From UTCFX2 sp963726375 (GTDB lineage: Bacteria > Chloroflexota > Anaerolineae > Anaerolineales > UBA4823): 64,000 bases of DNA. Positions 59,317-64,000 of the stretch are shown here, one piece after another. The notes below the pieces were generated by a model that did not search any database, was not told the DNA's origin, and saw only the letters and a program-made list of their open reading frames with translations. Made by a program: the position numbers and the translations under genes. Each line of letters begins with the position of its first letter. The stretch's first letter is position 1. The stretch lies in assembly GCA_963726375.1 (NCBI GenBank), contig CAVSCE010000012.1:60015-124014 (forward strand). Direction: 5' to 3'.

Positions 59317-59887
59317 ATGGCAGAGCTGATCTATTCGATGATCACGTCGCTCGACGGCTACACCGCAGACCAGCAGGGCAATTTCGACTGGGCGGCGCCG
59401 GACGAGGAGGTGCATACGTTCATCAACGAGCTCGAGCGAGGGTGGGGACCTATCTCTACGGGCGAGGGATGTATGAGACCATGGCCGTGTGGGAGGATTT
59501 CCCGACGGAGGACGAGCCGGCCTGCATCGCGGCGTACACGCGCAGATCTGGCGCGAGGCCGAGAAGGTCGTCTTCTCCAGCTCGCTTCGCAGCGCCTCGA
59601 CCCCTAAGACCCGGATCGAGCGGAGCTTCGAGCCCGAGGCGGTCCGGCGGATGAAGGCGGAAGCGGCACGCGACATCAGCATCGCCGGACCCACGCTGGC
59701 TGCAGAGGCGCTGAAGGCCGGGCTGGTGGAGGTCTGCCAGCTGTTCGTAGCACCGGTGGTGGTGGGAGGCGGGCAGAAGGCGCTGCCGGAGGGGCTGCGG
59801 CTGAAGCTCGCCTTGCAGCAGGAGCGCCGGTTTGGCAACGGGATGGTCTATCTACACTATCGAACGGAGCTGAGGCAGGCTGATTGA
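59317..59887 (+). CDS. Dihydrofolate-reductase-like (RibD C-terminal) protein, frameshifted
   Basis: Protein of about 189 residues of the DHFR/RibD reductase superfamily, an NADPH-dependent reductase with unknown substrate. The N-terminal strand AELIYSMITSLDGYTADQQG starts at ATG 59317; after a frame change near 59440 TYLYGRGMYETMAVWEDFP follows and after another near 59535 IWREAEKVVFSS, DISIAGPTLAAEALKAGLVE, LFVAPVVVGGGQKALPEGLR and the end GMVYLHYRTELRQAD. All family motifs (SLDGY, GRxxYE, IAGP-LA, PVVVGGG) are present. A paralogue is at 62939. Confidence 0.8.
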
Positions 59888-59955
59888 GGGCCCTCCCTTC
59901 GGAGGGCAGGCACTCCCTTCGGATTGCAAGCCCTCCCTGCGGAGGGCAGGCCCTT
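59888..59955 (+). repeat. CCCTCCCTGCGGAGGGCAGG repeat units
   Basis: Three units, CCCTCCCTTCGGAGGGCAGG, ACTCCCTTCGGATTGCAAGC and CCCTCCCTGCGGAGGGCAGG, directly after the stop codon of the reductase gene. Confidence 0.75.
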
Positions 59956-60062
59956 CTCAGGAAATATATCCTCCAGCTCGCAAACTAAAGCGTAACTTTG
60001 CTGTTTCAATCGGGTTTTATTATACGAACACATCCAACAATCAATTAAAAAGGAGATTTTTC

Positions 60063-60431
60063 ATGGGTTACATTTTAAGCTTTCTTGTCGCACTCATCGT
60101 TTCCGCACTGGTGATTTATATCGTCGGCAGGCTCAACCTTGGGCTGACCGTCAGTGGGTTTAGCGCGGCGATCATGGCCGCGTTGGTGATCGCTGTCGTG
60201 GGTACGGTCGTTTTGTGGCTGCTCAGCGTCTTGGGCCTGCCCGTCGGCTCCGGCGTGTACGGTTTGTTAATCACCATCGTCGTGGCAGCGGTCATCTTGA
60301 TGGTCAGCGACCGCTTTGTTAAAGGCATGAAAGTGAACGGCTTCATGGGAGCGGTCATCGCGGCGATCTCGATCGGCGTCGTGGGCTATCTCGTGACCTG
60401 GCTGCTCGGCATGCTGGGCATCGGCGTGTAG
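60063..60431 (+). CDS. Phage-holin-like family membrane protein (Phage_holin_4_2 type)
   Basis: Intact 122-residue protein with four membrane helices in two similar halves (VALIVSALVIYIVGRLNLGL and VVAAVILMVSDRFVKGMKVN; GFSAAIMAALVIAVVGTVVL and GFMGAVIAAISIGVVGYLVT). The half-repeats and the motif V-GF-AA/GAVIAA-- are typical of this chromosomal family, which is usually not a real phage lysis gene. AAAAAGGAGATTTTTC precedes the ATG. The gene is followed by its own terminator and stands alone. Confidence 0.8.
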   Translation: MGYILSFLVALIVSALVIYIVGRLNLGLTVSGFSAAIMAALVIAVVGTVVLWLLSVLGLPVGSGVYGLLITIVVAAVILMVSDRFVKGMKVNGFMGAVIAAISIGVVGYLVTWLLGMLGIGV

Positions 60432-60467
60432 GCTGATCCAGGTTCATTTTTTATTTTGAGCCAAAAG

Positions 60468-60501
60468 ACATCCCCGAAAGCTAAAATCGGGGATGTTTTA
60501 G
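60468..60501 (+). terminator. Intrinsic terminator after the holin-like gene
   Basis: ACATCCCCGA (60468-60477) and TCGGGGATGT (60487-60496) form a 10-bp stem with a 9-base loop, followed by TTTTA. A short A-run upstream would let it work in both directions. Confidence 0.8.
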
Positions 60502-60660
60502 CGTTTATGCGGGTGCTGAAGTGGAATTCGAAATTCGACCGGTCAGCGTTTCGATTTATGGTATAAGTGCTATCAGCGCCTTTTCTTCATGAACCTTTCG
60601 AGGCGGGATCTCGACCGGAAGGGCTGCCGTTTTGAAGAAGAGGCGATCGGGAGAAGGTGG

Positions 60661-60927
60661 ATGGCTCACAAATGGGTTGAAAGCGACGAGCTCGCGGCGC
60701 TGTACGTGTATTATTACGGCGTCGAGCAGCTGCCCTACGGGCTGGAGGAAATTGCCTACAGCCGCGGGATCAAATACGGCAATTTCAAGTCCCGGATCGA
60801 GAATTTCCGCAACCTGGACGACAAGGGCGGGCTGGAGGACTACGACAGGAGTACGAGGGACGTTTTTGAGCGCTACCGAGATTACCCGGAGCCAGAGCTG
60901 CGGAAAATCGCTTTTCCCGAGCTGTGA
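60661..60927 (+). CDS. Small hypothetical protein
   Basis: ATG 60661 (MAHKWVESDELAALYVYYYG) follows GGGAGAAGGTGG and gives 88 residues; an in-frame ATG at 60589 would add 24 charged residues. The protein is soluble, with VEQLPYGLEEIAYSRGIKYG, NFKSRIENFRNLDDKGGLED and DYPEPELRKIAFPEL. I recognise no domain with certainty; the pattern (helix, GI--GNFKSRI-NF, D-GGL) is reminiscent of DNA-interacting accessory proteins of unknown role. No frame errors. Confidence 0.6.
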   Translation: MAHKWVESDELAALYVYYYGVEQLPYGLEEIAYSRGIKYGNFKSRIENFRNLDDKGGLEDYDRSTRDVFERYRDYPEPELRKIAFPEL

Positions 60928-61156
60928 GGGTGCCCGGAGGTGGGACGGCAGAGGATCCAGCCGCCGAGGGGATGGACGCCGCACATCCTGGCACCGGTTT
61001 GAGGGTTAACAGTCATGAGGGCACGGACTGACGGCTGGCTGTGCCCGGCTGGAGATTATCACGGCTGACTTCAGGACGAACGCAGGTCGCCAGGCTGCTG
61101 AAGTGAGCTGAACAAATGAAAAAATCCATAACCACCGCAATAGATGGAGGCTTAAT

Positions 61157-61327
61157 ATGAAACTTTCCCCACCGAAACAAATCACCTGGATCATCGCACT
61201 TGTGCTTCTTGTGCTGGCACTGCTCGGCTCGTTCGGCGTCATCGCCGCAGTTGCCGCCTATTCATTCTGGTTTGCCGTGATTGCTGCAGCGCTCATGCTG
61301 ATCGCTACGGTCACCAAAGGGCTGTAG
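61157..61327 (+). CDS. Small two-helix membrane protein, 56 residues
   Basis: ATG 61157 is preceded by AGATGGAGGCTTAAT. The protein reads MKLSPPKQITWIIALVLLVL and continues with LLGSFGVIAAVAAYSFWFAV and IAAALMLIATVTKGL, i.e. two membrane helices with a short loop. Ribosome-binding site, length and composition support a real gene. The function is unknown; similar short proteins are common in Chloroflexota. Confidence 0.6.
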   Translation: MKLSPPKQITWIIALVLLVLALLGSFGVIAAVAAYSFWFAVIAAALMLIATVTKGL

Positions 61328-61382
61328 TCCGAACCTGACCACGGAGCTGCTGGCGTTTTCGGTCTGGGAGGCGGCAGCTCTT

Positions 61383-61432
61383 TGGTTTTAATTTGCCCTC
61401 ACCCCCTGCCCCCTCTCCCTGTGGGAGAGGGG
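61383..61432 (+). repeat. CCCTCTCCC/GGGAGAGGG palindromic repeat
   Basis: CCCTCACCCCCTGCCCCCTC followed by TCCCTGTGGGAGAGGGGGAA forms a hairpin with an 8-bp stem. The same element occurs at 26435-26470 (inside a gene end) and 36990-37045. Here it could terminate transcription from both convergent genes. Confidence 0.65.
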
Positions 61433-61569
61433 GAATCTTTTGTTTTAAGCTTCATGGATACGCTCTTCCAATAGGGAGGGAAGCTCAGCGAGGGACCGCC
61501 GAACCACGTTCAGGATCACGGCTGCAAAATTGAGCGTAAACTGACCTGTTCTTGAGCTCCCTTTTCTGC

Positions 61570-62292
61570 TTAAATCAAACCGACCTCGGAAAATTGGGGA
61601 AAGCCGCCCCAATACAACCCCCAGGCGCTGAGAAATGCCGCAGAGACCAGGCCGGCAGTGAAGAAAAATGCCAGGACGGGCTGGCCGGCCAACCTGCTGC
61701 GGCCCCACACCAGCGTGACGAAGATCAAGAGCAGCGTGATGGGGAAACCCAGCGGCACGGTCTGGCCTTCCAGAAATATGCAGAAGCAGGTGAAGCCGTA
61801 GATCAGCCCGGCGGGGATCACCGCCGCCCAGGCTGTCGCGCCGCCGGCCGGCTGCCGCCATTCGCGAGCGACCAGCACCGCAGCCAATCCCAGGATGCCG
61901 ATATGCCAGATGAAATGGCTCAAGTGTTCATCGAGGAAATAAATCAGCGCGTAAAGGTCGCTCTCGCTGAACTCCAGCAGCTGTTCCTCGGCCAGGCTGC
62001 CTGAAAGGTTATTGATGGAATTGGCGGCCAGGTGCATCCCCTGCCCCAATACCCAGGCTGCAGCCAGGACCATGAAGGCCAAATCCTCAGACAGCTTCGA
62101 CTCCCGGCTGCTCGCTCTTCGGTAGATCAGCCAGTAGAACGGGATGAGCACCAGAGGGGTCAGGAGGTCCAGAACATCCTGCCAGCTCATCAACGGATAA
62201 AAAGGGAACGGGGAGCGGAAAAAGACCAGCCCGATCAGGAACACGAAGAAAAGGATCGAAAAGACCAGGGTTAAAAGGGAAAGGTTTTTCAT
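61570..62292 (-). CDS. Polytopic membrane protein with conserved histidines, unknown function
   Basis: Intact protein of 240 residues with about seven membrane helices. ATG 62292 follows GGAGGATGAAAA. Between helices two and four it has GQGMHLAANSINN and DEHLSHFIWHIG, polar His/Asn/Asp residues inside or near membrane segments. This arrangement resembles membrane metal hydrolases of the ceramidase/hemolysin III type, but I cannot assign it to that superfamily. The N-terminal helix (LLTLVFSILFFVFLIGLVFF) may be a signal anchor. Confidence 0.65.
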   Translation of the reverse strand: MKNLSLLTLVFSILFFVFLIGLVFFRSPFPFYPLMSWQDVLDLLTPLVLIPFYWLIYRRASSRESKLSEDLAFMVLAAAWVLGQGMHLAANSINNLSGSLAEEQLLEFSESDLYALIYFLDEHLSHFIWHIGILGLAAVLVAREWRQPAGGATAWAAVIPAGLIYGFTCFCIFLEGQTVPLGFPITLLLIFVTLVWGRSRLAGQPVLAFFFTAGLVSAAFLSAWGLYWGGFPQFSEVGLI

Positions 62293-62394
62293 TTTTCATC
62301 CTCCTGCCAGGAAGCCCGATGGGAAATCCAATCCGGATATGCCTGCCAACCCCGTTTTTGCTCAAGCTGCGGCATGGAAGCCTCTCTTTAGAAA

Positions 62395-62432
62395 AAACAG
62401 CCTTTCCAAAATATATTGGAAGGGCTGTTTCA
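62395..62432 (-). terminator. Terminator-like hairpin in the leader of the minus-strand membrane protein gene
   Basis: AACAGCCTTTCCAA and TTGGAAGGGCTGTT pair over 14 bp (one G-U) around AATATA. On the minus strand it is followed by TTTTTTC, so it can terminate leftward transcription about 100 bases before the gene at 62292. With the upstream AT-rich promoter-like sequence (62480-62530) this may be an attenuator. Confidence 0.65.
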
Positions 62433-62938
62433 ATTCATCACGGCAATCTTTTCGCCGCGACAATGCTTCCTCGCTTTGAAAGTTGAACCTTTCACCCAGT
62501 ATCTTAGCATTAATTGAAATGAAAGTAAACTGTTTTCTGCTTTTCCGGACAGATGAACCGGTGGGCTCAGATTTTGGGAGCGGGCCGGGGTGAGGGCTGC
62601 GGTCCACGGCGGGCCACCGACCCACCCTACGAGCTACCGCGGGGTGAGGGGACGAGCTGCAGCAATTCTCGGTATGAACAAGAGGCAGGTTATCTGGATG
62701 GGGGGCAGCAAGGGTGCGAGCACAGGAAGCAAGGGTGTGCCTGGCGGCAGGAGCAATGCCGTCAAACAGGAGATTGCCACGCCGCAAGAAGAGCACTTGC
62801 GGCTCGCAAAGACACGGATTATCGAATGTCCTCCGAACTCTTATCCTAACCTCAGCACAAATCCTTGGCTTTGTGAAGGGATAGTCTTATAATCCCAGAG
62901 CATCCGTGCTAATTTGTTCCGTCATAGGAAGAATAAAA
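62433..62938 (+). other. Intergenic stretch with repeat fragments
   Basis: 62433-62530 is probably the promoter and leader region of the minus-strand gene at 62292. 62555-62660 is GC-rich with GGTGAGGGCTGCGG units, and 62770-62825 (GGAGATTGCCACGCCGCAAG, CTTGCGGCTCGCAAAGACAC) is a diverged member of the GATTGCTTCG/GCAATGACA repeat family. No gene is seen. Confidence 0.5.
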
Positions 62939-63499
62939 ATGAGAAAACTGATCTACTTGATGAATGTCTCGCTCGACGGCTTCATCGAGGGGCCGAACCG
63001 AGAACTGGATTGGGCCCACGTCGATGAGGAGTCGATGAGCTTGTTCAACGATCAGCAGCGTGGGATGGACACGCTCTTGTACGGACGGCGGCTGTATGAG
63101 GTCATGACCTACTGGGAAACGGCAGAGGCAGACCCGTCGATCTCGGAGGTCGAGCGCGAATTCGCCCGGATCTGGAAGAACTCGACCAAGCTCGTGTTTT
63201 CGAAGACCCTGGAACAGGTCCAAGGGAACGCCAGGTTGGTCAGGGGCGACATCGCCGGAGAGATCACGAAGCTGAAACAGCAGCCCGGCAAAGACCTTGA
63301 AATCGGCGGCCCCAACCTGGCCTCGACCGCTATGCAGCTCGGCCTGATTGATGAATACCGGCTTGTTGTCCATCCGGTCGTCCTGGGGAGCGGCACGCGA
63401 TTCTTCCCGGCGCTGGCTGACAAAATCGACCTGCGGCTTGTTGAAACACGCACGCTCGGCTCCGGTGTCGTTTATCTCCGCTACCTTACGATATCTTGA
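62939..63499 (+). CDS. Dihydrofolate-reductase-like (RibD C-terminal) protein
   Basis: Intact 186-residue paralogue of the gene at 59317. ATG 62939 (MRKLIYLMNVSLDGFIEGPN) is chosen because TAGGAAGAATAAAA precedes it. Motifs: SLDGF, TLLYGRRLYEVMTYWE, KLVFSKTLEQV, KDLEIGGPNLASTAMQLGLI, LVVHPVVLGSGTRFFP and the end GSGVVYLRYLTIS. It is an NADPH-dependent reductase of unknown substrate; such proteins are often called YyaP/YqjY-like. Confidence 0.85.
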   Translation: MRKLIYLMNVSLDGFIEGPNRELDWAHVDEESMSLFNDQQRGMDTLLYGRRLYEVMTYWETAEADPSISEVEREFARIWKNSTKLVFSKTLEQVQGNARLVRGDIAGEITKLKQQPGKDLEIGGPNLASTAMQLGLIDEYRLVVHPVVLGSGTRFFPALADKIDLRLVETRTLGSGVVYLRYLTIS

Positions 63500-63547
63500 A
63501 GTTGAATCACAAGACACTTTCTCAGGGTTTTTCAGCCATGCTGAGAA

Positions 63548-63984
63548 TTGCTGGACGAGCCGGCGGAAGGGGCAGGCCTGGGAGAGTATGGGGTATGTCT
63601 GCCTGTGGGTAGGCGACGTGAGCAACCAGTGGAGGACCCCGACAACTGGACCGGCTGCATGGGGGCTATCCCACAGGCGAACGAGGCGGCGAGCATCGGC
63701 ACGATCGCATACGGGACGGCCCCGTTCTTGAGCTCCAACGTCTCCATAGACACGCTCCAGCTCGATCCAAGCGGGGTGCTCTCGATTGACACGGAAGAGA
63801 CGCTGACCGTCCAGAGGGCAAACCTGAACGGGCGCCTGCGCGGCCCGGGGAGGCGAGCGGGGAATTCCTGCCGCTGGACCTGGACGAGATGATCGACACG
63901 AGCCTGTGGAGGCTGGTCTACGGGGCGGATGAGATCCTGGTGCGGCTGAACCGGCTGGTTTACCTGCCGGTCACGAGGAGGTAG
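63548..63984 (+). pseudogene. 3' part of a secreted protein with C-terminal LVYLPVTRR tag
   Basis: An open stretch reads PVEDPDNWTGCMGAIPQANE, IGTIAYGTAPFLSSNVSIDT, LQLDPSGVLSIDTEETLTVQ and, after a frame change near 63845, GEFLPLDLDEMIDTSLWRLV, YGADEILVRLNRLVYLPVTRR with stop 63982-63984. There is no signal peptide or credible start, so this is the tail of a larger secreted protein whose 5' part is missing, or a gene broken by several errors. The tag links it to the other exported proteins. Confidence 0.55.
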
Positions 63985-64000
63985 GTTTGTGCGAGAGGGA

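Noticed and set aside
60063..60431. Prophage indicated by the holin-like gene
   Set aside because: No other phage gene is near; this holin-like family is common on chromosomes outside prophages. The S74/tail-fibre proteins have signal peptides, so they are cell-surface proteins, not phage tail parts.

Overview
The window looks like a draft chromosome segment of an uncultured Chloroflexota bacterium, most likely class Anaerolineae. I infer this from style rather than from a marker gene: GC-rich, with many secreted surface proteins (trimeric tail-fibre-like S74 proteins, kelch, FG-GAP and parallel beta-helix proteins) that share a short C-terminal tag of the form (I/L)(Y/F)LP(L/V/I)(V/I)x(K/R), MalT-like LuxR regulators, IS110 elements and several families of GC-rich intergenic repeats. 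No rRNA, complete tRNA, origin or CRISPR array was seen. Almost every gene longer than about 700 bp carries one or more single-base frame changes, and duplicated genes in the window show the extra or missing bases directly. I therefore treat most of them as consensus errors of a draft assembly and give the span of the whole gene; only genes that lack whole domains are called pseudogenes.

Layout. 1-2235: secreted M28 zinc peptidase, open at the left edge. 2.3-7.4 kb: two tandem copies of a module made of promoter, structured leader, an S74 tail-fibre-like protein and a translationally coupled small tagged protein. 7.5-13 kb: FG-GAP protein and, on the minus strand, a 21-repeat kelch protein. 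13.2-19.8 kb: housekeeping and accessory genes (two ICMT-like methyltransferases, UPF0316 protein, a truncated LuxR regulator joined to a redox-protein remnant, flavodoxin-fold quinone reductase, Tat-exported sulfatase). 19.8-21.7 kb: a decayed mosaic of IS110, S74-protein fragment and a third small tagged protein. 22-31 kb: Na/Pi cotransporter with PhoU domain, hexose-6-phosphate mutarotase, membrane proteins, EamA transporter, and a very large fusion of a nucleotide-translocase-like domain, HEAT repeats and a cyclic-nucleotide-binding domain. 31.3-38.2 kb, minus strand: beta-helix protein, a fourth S74/small-protein module and a SUMF1-domain protein, separated by repeats.

38.8-46.2 kb is an AT-richer, minus-strand defence island: an AbiJ-NTD4-type abortive-infection gene, then the type I restriction operon hsdR-hsdM-hsdS with a HEPN-type gene starting 9 nt after hsdS. 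46.7-52.2 kb: DUF3597 gene, an operon of membrane protein, XRE regulator and two tandem zinc-less MDR oxidoreductases, and an unrecognised exported protein. 52.2-59.1 kb: four IS110 elements, head to tail, each with a conserved structured non-coding 5' region (bridge RNA candidate) and each sitting in or beside the same dispersed repeat with a CT at the junction. 59.3-64 kb: two DHFR-like reductases, a holin-like protein, small membrane proteins and, at the right edge, the tagged 3' end of another secreted protein.

The main themes are (i) a surface-protein repertoire unified by a C-terminal tag and a recurrent two-gene module, (ii) a restriction/abortive-infection island, and (iii) IS110 expansion into intergenic repeats.
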